A stretch of DNA of 64,000 bases from Lineus longissimus (Eukaryota > Nemertea > Pilidiophora > Heteronemertea > Lineidae), in assembly GCF_910592395.1 (NCBI RefSeq), contig NC_088311.1, positions 22,104,646-22,168,645 on the forward strand, written 5' to 3'. The notes beneath the pieces were generated by a model. That model saw only the letters and a list, made by a program, of their open reading frames with translations, was not told where the DNA came from and searched no databases. This document shows positions 47,083 through 59,259 of this stretch, piece after piece (position 1 is the first letter of the stretch; the number at the start of each line of letters is the position of its first letter). The translations under genes and the position numbers were made by a program.

Positions 47083-48627
47083 ACCAACAAATACTGTTGG
47101 CTAGAGTTTTGCTCTAGCATTATTTTTCACGTTAAAACGAGGAACACATCGTAAGTAATGTGTTAAGAATGTAAACGTGCATGTATATGTTATGGGGTTG
47201 CATGTCGCTTTGAAAGATGCTGCCATATTCCCGGGGATTCAGGACCAGCATGCCCCAAGAGCAACACGGATTTAGCCCCAAGATGTTCTCTAAGCATTGG
47301 CGTGCAAAAACACTGCTAGAGAGAGAGAGAGAAAGAGAGAGAGCAATCATTGGCAATGTTATAAAAAAAATAGTGAGACAAATAAACGATCCATTTCGGT
47401 CAATAAAGATAGGGCAAGCTGAATGGGGACATTTCATTGATTTTAATTGTGTTATGCTTATCCTAGCAGATCTATATGCACCTGAGGATTCACTGGTATC
47501 AGAATATGCTTATATTTTGATCGATATGTAGGCTTTGGTGATCTCATTCGGCAGCCACGTACAGTATGTGAGGTGGATTAATTTTCATTTGGAATAGCTA
47601 TGCCCTGTACAGTATGTACAGTAGCCTCTTAAAAAGACCATCGTTGCATGATATCATGACTCTGGACAAGATTGTTCTTTGCTGTTTTAGTTCAGGGGAG
47701 GTTACTGGTAAGCTTTCAAACGATGACTGATGTCGCCCGGGGAAGGGGTCAAAGAAACCATGTCTAAGTTAACCCAAATTGCTAAGTGGCTGCCACATTA
47801 AGGATCTATATCATCTGGACCCATTATTAAAGCGTTACAGTCATTATCAAACCGTGACAGGCCATACATACATGTAAAGTGGCTGAATACTTTCTCTTTT
47901 TAGGATGTCCAGAAGTGTTTAGAAATCATCAAACAAAATCTTATGATTTTCTCTGTTCTATTGGGTCTAGCTGGTGAAAGCAAGGTGGCATTTCGTCGAA
48001 TTGTATCACATATGCACAGATCATGCACGTTGCAGTCAATGGGACAGGATTTACAATTATACAGCGATGCCCTTGATTTTCCTTGTCACCATACATTATT
48101 TGTACTGTGATATTTCTTCCGAAGTTTCTCATCATCGATTAGAGTGTAGACTGTCGACAACTTTCGATGTCTGCTTGCAGTTTACTTTTGCCGATAATGA
48201 ACATTAAGAATTGGACATACATTTTGTGTGCATTGGATCTCATAATGCATACTCGATATCAGGCCAGGACTTAAGAGGTCAGCTTTAATTTGATTTAATA
48301 AAGTTCTGCCTTTTTCGAGAATCTGGTAGCGAATATGATTTCACGGGTCAATATTTTTGACAATCAAACTTCCTATATTGAATTCAAATCACGACGTCCC
48401 ACACGGCAGAAGAAGGCCGGAATTTATTCAAAACTGACCTGTACGTCTCCTGTTCACGGCTGAACTATAGCTCAATTTGTTAAATGGTTCCTCAATTTGT
48501 GTTCTGTTCAGTAAAACATGTACTCTGACCATGATTACTGACTTCATCTGGTTCCAAGTCGAGATCTGTTCAGAATAACGAAAAATCGGCAAATATCGTT
48601 CTTAAATTATTCCGAGTTATCTTTTAG

Positions 48628-48878
48628 ATATGTCTTTTGGATACGCGTTCTATAAGCACACTCTCGACGACCGCCGTTTCTGCCACGTGGAATTCAGCAT
48701 TTCGATATGCTCATATATCCAGTGTGCAATACTTTGCTTGAGATCCAGATGTACGATGATTAACTTAATATTAATGGCGAACAGGCGATATTCGTGCCAG
48801 ATCCGGCTGGGAAGACCCAGTTGCCCTGGTGAAGATGACATTACCTTTGAAACAGGATGGCACATGTTTCAAAGTCAG
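48628..48878 (+). CDS. PAN/apple-like exon, copy 1
   Basis: An internal-type exon between a cttttag acceptor and a GTAAGA donor. It encodes FCHVEFSISICSYIQCAILC, LRSRC, a YSCQIRLG segment, and ends ITFETGWHMFQSQ; the paired Cys spacing fits a PAN/apple domain, used for protein or sugar binding in secreted proteins. The exon ends in phase 0, compatible with the propeller-like exon at 49859. No signal peptide exon was found. Two substitutions at the acceptor shift the AG by one base relative to copies 2 and 3, so copy 1 would enter one base out of frame if the upstream exon is shared. Confidence 0.5.
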
Positions 48879-49858
48879 GTAAGAGAGTTATGAGGAGACA
48901 AATATAAAAGAACACATGTTTAAGTAAATAGATGCAATTAAGAACAATTGCATAACGAGAGATATAGAGGAGACACATATGTAAGAAGAAATTATGTAGT
49001 ATCATTTAAATGGATGCAATCAAAAACAAGTGTATAAACATGATAAACTACCCAGGTCAGTCAAAATGTCAGTTTTCGACGAGATGAAAAAAATGTGGAT
49101 TAATAAATCTCAAGCTCCATAAGTGTCACAAATATCCGCCGAATTTTCGCAAGCAATTCATATTGACGGATTTCGCGAATACTATTTTTTGATCGAAAGA
49201 CCGAAGAGAAGAAGGGCATTTGATGGCGAATTTCAGTACCCCTAATGGTCACAATCATCCACCACTGCCTGATGCACAATGCATGAACGATACACACATT
49301 ACACCATGGTAATATCCAATGAAGGATGTGAGGTGGTGTGCGAATTTCATGTAGGCCTCACCACTGTGTACAAGCGCGTCATAAGCAGAGCCTGCTATAC
49401 TAACAGGAAGTACATTCCATGGCCCAATTCTTTGTTGTATAGGGTGGACAAGTGGACATATCAATGCCGACGGAGTATAGCCCATTGATAAATAGCGGAT
49501 TCGCATCGAAATACCCTTTCATAACAAAAGAATGTGATCAATGGACTCTACTTCCGGGAGATATAGCAGCTCGTGTGTACACTGTGCTCACATGCCGGGA
49601 CAGTACATTATAAGTGTATTGTAGAGACAATTGAGAGTGTACAGGCTATTGTAGCGTCATATTCGTCCACGTATCCTTTTACGAGCTGTCGTGGCCCTTT
49701 TTGCCAGTCTGTCCTACCGATACAAAATACCAAATTATTTTACACCCTCTCCTTGTCCCGCCCTATGTTATTGCCAGCAGAAGGGTTTTTTACGATACAG
49801 ATGGACTCGTATCGCAAAGTTCATACCGCCAGCAGTAGTAGACCCTAGGCCTAAACAG

Positions 49859-50806
49859 GCATGGCACTTTGACGGAGCAACGAACATGTTCTATATTGTT
49901 GGAGCTGATCCGAAAACGAATGACAACAAATTCCTTGTTTACGATTACGATCAAGAGAGTGCCATTTTTTACACAAGATATAAAGTGAGAAAAAAGCCCG
50001 AGGGAAGGTGCCGGTGTCATTGCTCCGTATTCCTTTCTTTAAGTGTCTTATACATGTGTCAACGCTACAACAACATGGGGAGGTTGGTAGAAATAAGCTA
50101 TACAATGTTTAACCTTTCCACTGGTACCATTACAAAGAAAATGTATCTTCCCCGGAACGACCCATGCCGAAGCTGCAGGCGACATTCCGCACCTGTCATA
50201 AACGAACGCATCATCGCTTTTGGTTGCAGTGAAAGAACGACCAAATATGTCAATATATACAACATGAGTTGACATTCAAAGAAGGAAATCGTAAGATTGA
50301 CCCATGGAAATACATTAAAGATTGCACGTCTTCGCGCCTTCACGTTTTTACCGAACAATGATTTGATAACAACGCAAACTACTCTGGTTGATGGTAGTTA
50401 CTATGTTTCCCTCCTTCTGTACGACTGTACGAGGGACTGTCGGCTATTGAGCAGGCATCGCGGAGGCCCAATGTACGTCAAGCCTATTAGACACACTCAC
50501 AGTATAAACGCACGGGATCTTCTCCTCCTATACATTTTCCCCATTCCGCTTTCGATATTTGCATTTAGGATACCTTGCTCTCCAATGCAGGCAACCCTAC
50601 CGACGAAAACCTATAAACTGGATGAAGTCAAAATAAAATTGCTTTCAAAACCTTTCAAAATCACTACGAGGAAGCCTGATTTCCGCAATCTTTATTTGAA
50701 AAGTGATATAAATGGTGGGTTTTATCATTTTAGGAATGTTAGTCGAACCGGATCGAAGAGGGAATATTTCAAAGATGTGAGAATATTCACTGCTAGTTAT
50801 GAGTAG
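49859..50806 (+). pseudogene. Propeller-like (olfactomedin-like) frame with in-frame TGA, copy 1
   Basis: Read from a possible acceptor (ctaaacag) at 49851-49858 in phase 0, the frame runs 316 codons to 50806, interrupted only by TGA at 50270-50272. Pieces resemble an olfactomedin propeller: HFDGATNMFYIVGAD, NKFLVYDYDQESAIFY, YTMFNLSTGTITKKMYLP, ERIIAFGCSE with YVNIYNMS, and after the stop LRAFTFLPNNDLITTQ and YYVSLLLYDC. The stop is shared by copy 2. The five differences from copy 2 that I can see in the frame all change the amino acid, as expected without selection. A recoded TGA is the alternative. The family assignment is tentative. Confidence 0.45.
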
Positions 50807-52178
50807 GATTTTACAAAGAATTTCTTCTAATGAAGTATATCATTTAATCGCCAACTTGGTGACAAATTATAAAGCCCCGTGAAGACTAGAGCTAGTCCAT
50901 TTGTGGAACGAATACAAGACAATGAGAAATTAGAGGCAGTGGAGACTTAACGACGTTTTTATTAAGTTAAAGACAGGTAGGTGTATTATGGAGCGGTGGT
51001 GCCTTAGCGTGGTAAACCACAGAAATCCGCCAAAGAGGTATGCACCATCAAGAATTGATGACGACTAATTCATGTTACCATTTACCAAACTTCTAGTTTT
51101 GGAAAAAGATAGCTGATTTCTATATTTCGTTGTTGTCAAATCACTTGAGTTTACATCGAGAGATCTTGTCACGAGACTTGGTCCATGTGTGTTGCGTGAC
51201 AGGCTATAGTATCACAGTCTACTCTGGAGAAATAAATTTCGACGACCAGCTCTATCAATATAAAGTGTTTTATATGTTTTTTTATTCTAAAACATCTTGG
51301 TTTCATTGTAGTGTCATTTTCTACGTACAATGCATTACACCTCATTCCGACTGCACCGCTTCGGTTGCTGAAACTAGAAGCGACAAGACAATTGAGAGTG
51401 TACAACCAAGACCTGTTCGGTATCAACTGCTCCAAGCAAATTTTATCGTTGTATCTCTGACTAAATGTTTGATGGCCATATTTTGGTGTCGCCAGTCTGG
51501 TGGTTGTCTTATTAGTTGTTTTAGACTCGTTCAAGATCCTACCGCAAGACGGACCAATAACCGCAATCCCATCTGAGGAATGGATTGGAAACCGGCAATG
51601 CGATTTCAAATTATGCTTATAACAAGACAAGAATGGGAATGCTGAATCGCGTTTATCTTTCTCCATATTTGTGTCATCTTGGAATGTGTGGGATGCTGTC
51701 ACATCTTCACAGATCAATCTAGCGCTGCATACACTAAATCGTGTCTTTGAAATATCCAATAATCGGTATATTTTAAAGCCGTGATACGATGTATTCAGAG
51801 CGCCATATCGGCACAGGCGGCAAGGAAGATTAAACTATTTATCTCTTTGAGGGTTTTCCACAGGAACGTTTCTTGAGTTCAACATCTGGTCTATTTTGGT
51901 TGCTTGGTTGAAATAGTACAAATCTGTGCCTTACGATGTGTATATACATGATGTATATAGCTCTACGTGGGTGCTCATCTCACACAGTGTCGGCTGTTGG
52001 TAAATGTATGCTGTAAGTCACGTGGGTGCTGACCTCAGCCTCATGCCTTGTTTTCTGTTGGCAGGTTGAGCCGCATGCCCAGCTGTCTTATGTTGGCATG
52101 CAGTAGGTCTGCGTGTGCCGACCTCAGCCTCATGCCTTGTTTTCTGTTGGCATGTTGAGGTCTGCGTGTGCTGGCATC

Positions 52179-53310
52179 GGGTAGTTGTAAAACAAGAAAC
52201 ACAGAAACGAAACAGAAACACAGAAACGCAGAAACGAAACGCAGAAACGAAAATCAAACGGGTTTTCATAAAAGTTGGAATCAAGCGGCACGCCGATACT
52301 TTCCTTGCCCAATCCGTTGTTATTGTCGTTTAAAAGTAAAATCTGAGGTTGGTGGGTTGCGGCCAGCTGGAATGCAATAGAGTTGTTGAGGGGATACATG
52401 GAGCACCTTGGGGGGGGGGCGGCACGATATGGGTGAAGTCTTTTGAGGTGGTGGTGTAGTACTTTGGTAGGTTCGATTCGATTCCTACAGCATGTTATTT
52501 TAAATGAAGGTGCAGAGCAACATCTTGCCTTGTAGTGTTCAATTTACATGAAGTACCAGGATCATCCTACAAATCCCGTCTGATGCAGCACTAAATGCAA
52601 GGTACGGTACCAGTACATGGGTGAATCATTTCGACGTTTTGGCGACTAGAATAGAGTAAAGTGGGGGGGGGGGGCGGGCGGGCACTAGACTTGGACTTGG
52701 AGTAACTCAATCTTGCCTGCCCAGCTACTGCCTTTAAATAGTCCCTTTAAATATCTGTTTATGTTAATGAGGTTGCAGTAGGGAAGTTCAGCCCAGTGTC
52801 GTGCACAGGCCATGGAATGTACAAAAGAACAGGACTCGCTATTCGAAGGACTATTTTCTACTTACGCCGTGTAGTACATACATGTAGTGTATTGGGGAGG
52901 TCAGTGTAAATAGAAAATAGTCCTTCGACTAGAGAGTCATGTTCTATTGTACATTCCTAGCAGGCCTATGGTCGTGTTCTGGTCATTGGTCATGCCGACT
53001 TACTGGCGGCTCATATCGATCATAAAGTCCTCATGCCCTACAGATGGTGGATTGTCAGGGGCACGATCAAGGCCGGATGCTGCCAATCTGCGCACACGTT
53101 GATGAGGCTAAAAGGGGTATTGGGAAATGAGCATTCCTCCTTTTATTCCGACTGAATACCAGTTTTAGTTACACCCGCGTTCGCGGCCACAACCATGGCA
53201 ACAAGATGGAGTCTGCAGACCAGAATTCGCCACAAGACTGGTTTCTGCGTTTCGTTTCTGTGTTTCTGTGTTTCTGTTTCGTTTCTGTGTTTCTTGTTTT
53301 ACAACTACCC
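52179..53310. mobile_element. Mutator-like non-autonomous element in duplication copy 1
   Basis: An 1132-base insertion with 70-base terminal inverted repeats (starting gggtagttgtaaaacaagaa, one mismatch across the arms) and a perfect 9-base target duplication gctggcatc (52170-52178 and 53311-53319). Copy 2 has the empty site with one gctggcatc at 60623-60631. Long arms plus a 9-base duplication are typical of Mutator/MULE elements. No transposase frame is visible. The interior holds its own inverted repeat around 52810-52965 (ggaatgtaca, gaaggactattttcta). Confidence 0.85.
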
Positions 53311-55116
53311 GCTGGCATCACCCTCATTCCTTGCCTTCTGTTTGCCAGCTGTAGGTCTGCATATGCTCACCACAGCCTCATGCCTTGTTTTCTTTCGGCA
53401 TGCTGTATGTCTGCGTGTGCTGCATCAGCCCCAATGCATTGCCTTCTGTTGGCTCGTTGTAGGTCTGCGTGTGCTGACCTGAACCACATGTCTTGCCGTT
53501 TCTTAACAAGCTGCATTTATGTCAGTTGGCGCCGACCTCAACGTCCGCCTTCTCTCTCGGACCGAACTCCTGCAAATTTTACCAACAAATACTGTTGGCT
53601 AGAGTTTTACTCTAGCATTATTTTTCACGTTAAAACGAGGAACACATCGTAAGTAATGTGTTAAGAATGTAAACGTGCATGTATATGTTATGGGGTTGAA
53701 TGTCGCTTTGAAAGATACTGCCATATTCCCGGTGATTCGGGACCAGCATGCCCCAAGAGCAACACAGATTTAGCCCAAGGTGTTCTCTATGTATTGGCGT
53801 GCAAAAACACTGCTAGCCAGGGAGAGAGCGAGGATATTAACAGATCAGTATGTAGTACTATCTGGACTGTCTTGTGCAGTCAGTACATTTTCGTCATTTC
53901 TGTTTGGGTTAGTTAGGAGGGTTACAGAAAGTTGTTAGGTAAAAAAAAGCAAAGATTTTGTTAACCAAACGAGAAGTTGGTACATTTCATATACATAATT
54001 AGACAATTAGATAATGACTTCATGACCTCTACTGATAAATACAGCCCTATCCAAGCACTCCTGAACTAATATAATGCAAGGTACGTACATTTAGGCTGCG
54101 GCACCTCTCCAGGGAGTGGTGTTGCATGGAGTGAATAACAATTGGTTGGCTCTTGTTGATATTGATTTTGAGGTCTAGATATTGAAAAGAGGGAGAGCAA
54201 TCATTGGCAATGTTACAAAAAAAATAGTGAGACAAATAAACGATCCATTTCGGTCAATAAAGATAGGGCAAGCTGAATGGGGACATTTCATTTATTTTAA
54301 GTGTGTTATGCTTATCCTAGCAGATCTATATGCACCTGATGATATACTGCATTCCCTGGTATCAGAATATGCTTATATTTTGATTGATATGTAGGCTTTG
54401 CCGATCTCATTCGGCAGCCACGTATTGCAATATCTACAGTATGTGAGGTGGATTAATTTTCATTGGAATAGCTATGCCCTGTACATGTATAGTAGCCTCT
54501 TAAAAAAGACCATCGTTGCATGATATCATGACTCCGCACAAGATTGTTCTTTGCTGTTTTTGTTCAGGGGAGGTAACTGGTAAGCTTTCAAACGATGACT
54601 GATGTCGCCCGGGGAAGGGGTCAAAGAAACCATGTCTAAGTTAACCCAGATTGCTAAGTGGCTGCCACATTAAGACTCGATATCATCTGGACCCATTATT
54701 AAAGCGTTACAGTCATTATCAAACCGTGACAGGCCATACATACATGTAAAGTGGCTGAATACTTTCTCTTTTTAGGATGTCCAGAAGTTTTTAGAAATCA
54801 TTAAACAGCATCTTATGACTTTTTCTGTTCTATTGGGTCTAGCTGGTGAAAGCAAGGTGGCATTTCGTCGAATTGTATCACATATGCACAGATCATGCAC
54901 GTTGCAGTCAATGGGACATGATTTACAAGCGATGCCCTTGATTTTCCTTGTCACCATACATTATTTGTACAATGATATTTCTTCCGAAGTTTCTCATCAT
55001 CGATTAGAGTGTAGACTGTCCACAACTTTCGATGTCTGCTTGCAGTTAACTTTTGCCGAGTATGAACATTAAGAATTGGACATACATTTTGTGTGCATTG
55101 GATCTCATAATGCATA

Positions 55117-56307
55117 CACTGTAAAATGTGAGAACACATGGAACATGTTCAGAACACACACGGAACACGTTCCCTAGGCACGCAGAAAAAGAATTCTGAG
55201 ATGACGTGTTCAGAACGTGTTCAGTGAAGGATCAGAACACATCTCATTTTCTGTGAACATGCGCAAGCTGAACAGGAAACACTGCGAACGCGTCCGCGGT
55301 GTTCTCCCCACACGGCGAACGCGTTCTGAGACTATCCCTCGGCCTCGCTTCCATTTTTCCGCCGCCATTGTGAACTTTCTCAAACTGAGCCGCGAACTGT
55401 TCTGCGAAAATGGTGAGTTTTTATAGATTTTGTATCGATTTCAATGCATGCAATTGGTCAAGTAATGCCAGTCGATGTTGTAGAACTGATATTAGCGTTA
55501 GAAGAAGAGCCAAGGCGTCGCCAGCAGCTGCTTGAAGAGACTGACTGACAGCGCGACCCTACAACAATCATCCGACTATTGAATGTACACATCAATGTAT
55601 AGGCTGACACATGTATGGCTACATGAATTGATGCATACATAATGTACGTGTCCAGGCGGATTGTCAAAACTGTATTTCTCAGTGCCTGTAGTTCTCTTTT
55701 TTTACTTTCAGATCTACTAGTGTGTCCCTACAGCAGTCACTGGTAATTCCGTTAATCTGTTAACTTGCTGGGAGTGTTTCCATTTCCAAGGATTTGTTTT
55801 GCTGAACCGAGTGTTGTGTTTTGACTGTGTAATCTGTAGTACAATTACTTGTAGTACAATTTGACGTTTTGGTCCATGTGACAACCAAGGCGTTGACAGA
55901 GTGGAATTGTGTTAATTAGAGTTGATGATTGTTCTGTAGGGATGAGAATCATCAACGTGTTCAAAGACTTCTTGTGTTTTTGTCAAGATAACATGTACAT
56001 GTCAGTTTATTTTTGTATTTTGAAATAAAAATTGTAAAAAGAGAGATAATCGTTGTTTTTAAAATGTTCAGAAAACCCCATGTTTTCAGGAACAGGTTCT
56101 GAAATACTAGAACATGTTCTTTTGACTGGAGAACGTGTCCCATTGTAGAACGTGTTCCTTGGTAGAACACCTTGTATTGTGAACGTGTTCTAGAACTAGA
56201 ACACCAGAAATATGAAGAACATGTTCTCAGAACGTGTTCAAAAAATGTGTTCAAATCGAGGTGTTCTGATTTTGAACATGTTCTAGGTGTTCTCACTTTT
56301 TACAGTG
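55117..56307. mobile_element. TA-flanked element with GAAC/GTTC palindromes, copy 2
   Basis: Element of 1191 bases with ends cactgtaaaatgtgagaacac and its inverse (one mismatch in 21), flanked by TA (55115-55116, 56308-56309). Copy 1 has the single-TA empty site at 48250-48251. Subterminal regions are crowded with palindromic agaacatgttct-type words. A TA duplication fits the Tc1/mariner group, but these ends are not diagnostic. The interior has a GC-richer patch (about 55250-55410) ending at a donor-like GTGAGT; no transposase seen. Confidence 0.82.
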
Positions 56308-56340
56308 TACTTGATGTCAGCTTTAATTTGATTTAATAAA

Positions 56341-56470
56341 ATTGTACTACAAATTGTACTACAAGTAATTGTACTACAGATTACACAGTCAGAACACAAC
56401 ACTCGGTTCAGCAAAACAAATCCTTGGAAATGGAAACACTCCCAGCAAGTTAACAGATTAACGGAATTAC
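56341..56470. repeat. Inverted templated insertion
   Basis: A 130-base insert in copy 2 only, replacing gttctgc of copy 3. It is mostly the reverse complement of the TA element interior (55743-55865) and has cagtcagaacac, matching the copy 3 version of the source rather than the copy 2 version. Confidence 0.8.
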
Positions 56471-56663
56471 CTTTTTCGAGAATATATGGTTCCTCAATTT
56501 GTGTTCTGTTCAGTAAAACATGTACTCTGATCATGATTACTGACTTCATCTGGTTCTAAGTCGAGATCTGTTCCTTGGATCTGTTCAGAATCAACGAAAA
56601 ATCCTCCTCGGCAAAATATCGTTCTTTAAATACCTTATCCTGATTATTCCGAGTCATCTTTAG

Positions 56664-56915
56664 GATATGTCTTTTGGATACGCGTTCTATAAGCACACTC
56701 TCGACGACCGCCGTTTCTGCCACGTGGAATTCAGTATTTCGATATGCTCATATATCCAGTGTGCAATACTTTGCTTGAGATCCAGATGTACGATGATTAA
56801 CTTAATATTAATGGCGAACAGGCGATATTCGTGCCAGATCCGGCTGGGGAGACCCAATTGCCCTGGTGAAGATGACATCACCTTTGAAACAGGATGGCAC
56901 ATGTTTCAAAGTCAG
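56664..56915 (+). CDS. PAN/apple-like exon, copy 2
   Basis: Near-identical to 48628-48878, with an N instead of an S in RLGRPNCPGE. The acceptor is ctttag with GAT ATG following, so the exon is 252 bases, phase 0 at both ends, unlike copy 1. Same PAN-like cysteines (SYIQCAILC, LRSRC, YSCQIRL). Confidence 0.5.
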
Positions 56916-57585
56916 GTAAGAGAGTTATGAGGAGACAAATATAAGAACACGTGTTTAAGTAAATAGATGCAATTAAGAACAATTGCATAACGAGAGATAT
57001 AGGGGAGACACATATGTAAGAAGAAATTATGTAGTATCATTTAAATGGATGCAATCAAAAACAAGTGTATAAACATGATAAACTACCCAGGTCAGTCAAA
57101 ATGTCAGTTTTCGACGAGATGAAAAAAATGTCGATAGGTAAATCTCAAGCTCCATAAGTGTCACAAATATCCGCCGAATTTTCACAAGCAATTCATATTG
57201 ACGGATTTTGCGAATACTATTTTTTGATCGAAAGACCGAAGAGAAGAAGGGCATTTGATGGCGAATTTCAGTACCCCTAATGGTCACAATCATCCACCAC
57301 TGCCTGATGCACAATGCATGAACGATACACACATTACACCATGGTAATATCCAATGAAGGATGTGAGGTGGTGTGCGAATTTCATGTAGGCCTCACCACT
57401 GTGTACAAGCGCGTCATAAGCAGAGCCTGCTATACTAACAGGAAGTACATTCCATGGCCCAATTCTTTGTTGTATAGGGTGGACAAGTGGACATATCAAT
57501 GCCGACGGAGTATAGCCCATTGATAAATAGCGGATTCGCATCGAAATACCCTTTCATAACAAAAGAATGTGATCAATGGACTCTA

Positions 57586-58002
57586 GTGCCATTACACTAG
57601 ACAAACAGCACCCAGCTTCTTTTTGCCTGGCTACGGATCTTAGGGACGACGTTTCTTGCAATCTCGTTTTATCTCGGGCCGTGGTACTTGCGGCATTAGC
57701 AGTACGCGAAATAAAGAGAACAGATAAACAGAAAAAAACGCGTTTAGGCCTATAGTAGGTCTTTGAAAGCACATTTTGGATATATCCCTCCTACATACAT
57801 TTTCTGAATAAATCATCCGAAATGTGCTTTCAAAGACCTTTAGGCCTAAACGCGTTTTTTTTCTGTTTATCTGTTCTTTTTATTTCGCGCACTGCTAATG
57901 CCACAAGTACCAAGGCGCGAGATTGCAAGAAACGTCCTCGTCCCTAAGATCCGTAAGCCAGGCAAAAAGAAGCTGGGTGCTGTTTGTCTAGTGTAATGGC
58001 AC
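57586..58002. mobile_element. 417-bp foldback element in duplication copy 2
   Basis: Two arms of about 190 bases, inverse of each other with small indels (outer ends gtgccattacactagacaaa and its complement; inner gcgtttaggcc and ctttgaaagcacattt), around a short AT-rich loop. It is absent from copy 1, where an unrelated 75-base stretch lies at 49556-49630. The neighbouring 58003-58085 is also unique to copy 2. Confidence 0.82.
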
Positions 58003-58311
58003 CCAGGGTGCTTATTGTCCAGTCGATCTCGAACCTGGGTACCATTTGTCGGCACCCAGGACGACATCCACACTTTCAGCGCAATTGAGAGTGTACAGGC
58101 TATTGTAGCACCATATTCGTCCACGTATCCTGTTACGAGCAGTCGTGGCCCTTTTTGCCAGCCTGTCCTACCGATACAAAATACCAAATTATTTTACACC
58201 CTCTCCTTGTCCCTCCTATGTTATTGCCAGCAGAAGGGTTTTTTACGATACAGATGGACTCGTATCGCAAAGTTCATACCGCCAGCAGTAGTAGACCCTA
58301 GGCCTAAACAG

Positions 58312-59259
58312 GCATGGCACTTTGACGGAGCAACGAACATGTTCTATATTGTTGGAGCTGATCTGAAAACGAATGACAACAAATTCCTTGTTTACGATTA
58401 CGATCAAGAGAGTGCCATTTTTTACACAAGATATAAAGTGAGAACAAAGCCCGAGGGAAGGTGCCGGTGTCATTGCTCCGTATTCCTTTCTTTAAGTGTC
58501 TTATACATGTGTCAACGCTACAACAACATGGGGAGGTTGGTAGAAATAAGCTATACAATGTTTAACCTTTCCACTGGTACCATTACAAAGAAAATGTATC
58601 TTCCCCGGAACGACCCATGCCGAAGCTGCAGGCGACATTCCGCACCTGTCATAAACGAACACATCATCGCTTTTGGTTGCAGTGAAAGAACGACCAAATA
58701 TGTCAATATATACAACATGAGTTGACATTCAAAGGAGGAAATCGTAAGATTGACCCATGGAAATACATTAAAGATTGCACGTCTTCGCGCCTTCACGTTT
58801 TTACCGAACAATGATTTGATAACAACGCAAACTACTCTGGTTGATGGTAGTTACTATGTTTCCCTCCTTCTGTACGACTGTACGAGGGACTGTCGGCTAT
58901 TGAGCAGGCATCGCGGAGGCCCAATGTACGTCAAGCCTATTAGACACACTCACAGTATAAACGCACGGGATCTTCTCCTCCTATACATTTTCCCCATTCC
59001 GCTTTCGATATTTGCATTTAGGATACCTTGCTCTCCAATGCAGGCAACCCTACCGACGAAAACCTATAAACTGGATGAAGTCAAAATAAAATTGCTTTCA
59101 AAACCTTTCAAAATCACTACGAGGAAGCCTGATTTCCGCAATCTTTATTTGAAATGTGATATAAATGGTGGGTTTTATCATTTTAGGAATGTTAGTCGAA
59201 CCGGATCGAAGAGGGAATATTTCAAAGATGTGAGAATATTCACTGCTAGTTATGAGTAG
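58312..59259 (+). pseudogene. Propeller-like (olfactomedin-like) frame with in-frame TGA, copy 2
   Basis: Same frame and same TGA (58723-58725) as copy 1 at 49859-50806. Differences from copy 1: Leu for Pro in GADPK, Thr for Lys in VRKKPE, His for Arg in NERIIA, Glu for Lys just after the stop, and Cys for Ser in LKSDIN. I saw no silent difference. The sequence upstream of 58312 was altered by the foldback insertion, so any upstream exon of this copy may be lost. Confidence 0.45.

Larger units (their letters stand above)
47083..53580 (+). repeat. Tandem segmental duplication, copy 1
   Basis: Begins at accaacaaatactgttgg. Nearly identical to copies 2 and 3 apart from indels. It lacks the 1191-base TA element (empty TA at 48250-48251), the 417-base foldback, and a stretch of about 370 bases present in the others (a GA-rich microsatellite near 47318-47345 sits at that junction). 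It alone carries the Mutator-like insertion at 52179-53310. Apart from the PAN-like exon and propeller-like frame listed separately, no gene was recognised; open frames at 47974-48207, 49279-49488 and 51130-51759 were not supported. Confidence 0.9.

Noticed and set aside
47974-48207. Plus-strand frame also seen in copies 2 and 3 (54815-55072, 62127-62384)
   Set aside because: Copy 1 differs by a 7-base indel (near 48052) and other changes that break the frame, which argues against coding.
50270-50272. Calling the shared TGA a selenocysteine codon
   Set aside because: No SECIS element was identified by eye, and the amino-acid-changing differences between copies fit a pseudogene better. Kept only as an alternative to test.
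51169-51759. 196-codon minus-strand frame in duplication copy 1 (and 59622-60212 in copy 2)
   Set aside because: No recognisable domain or splice context. A plus-strand frame overlaps the same region. Conservation between young duplicates is not evidence of coding.
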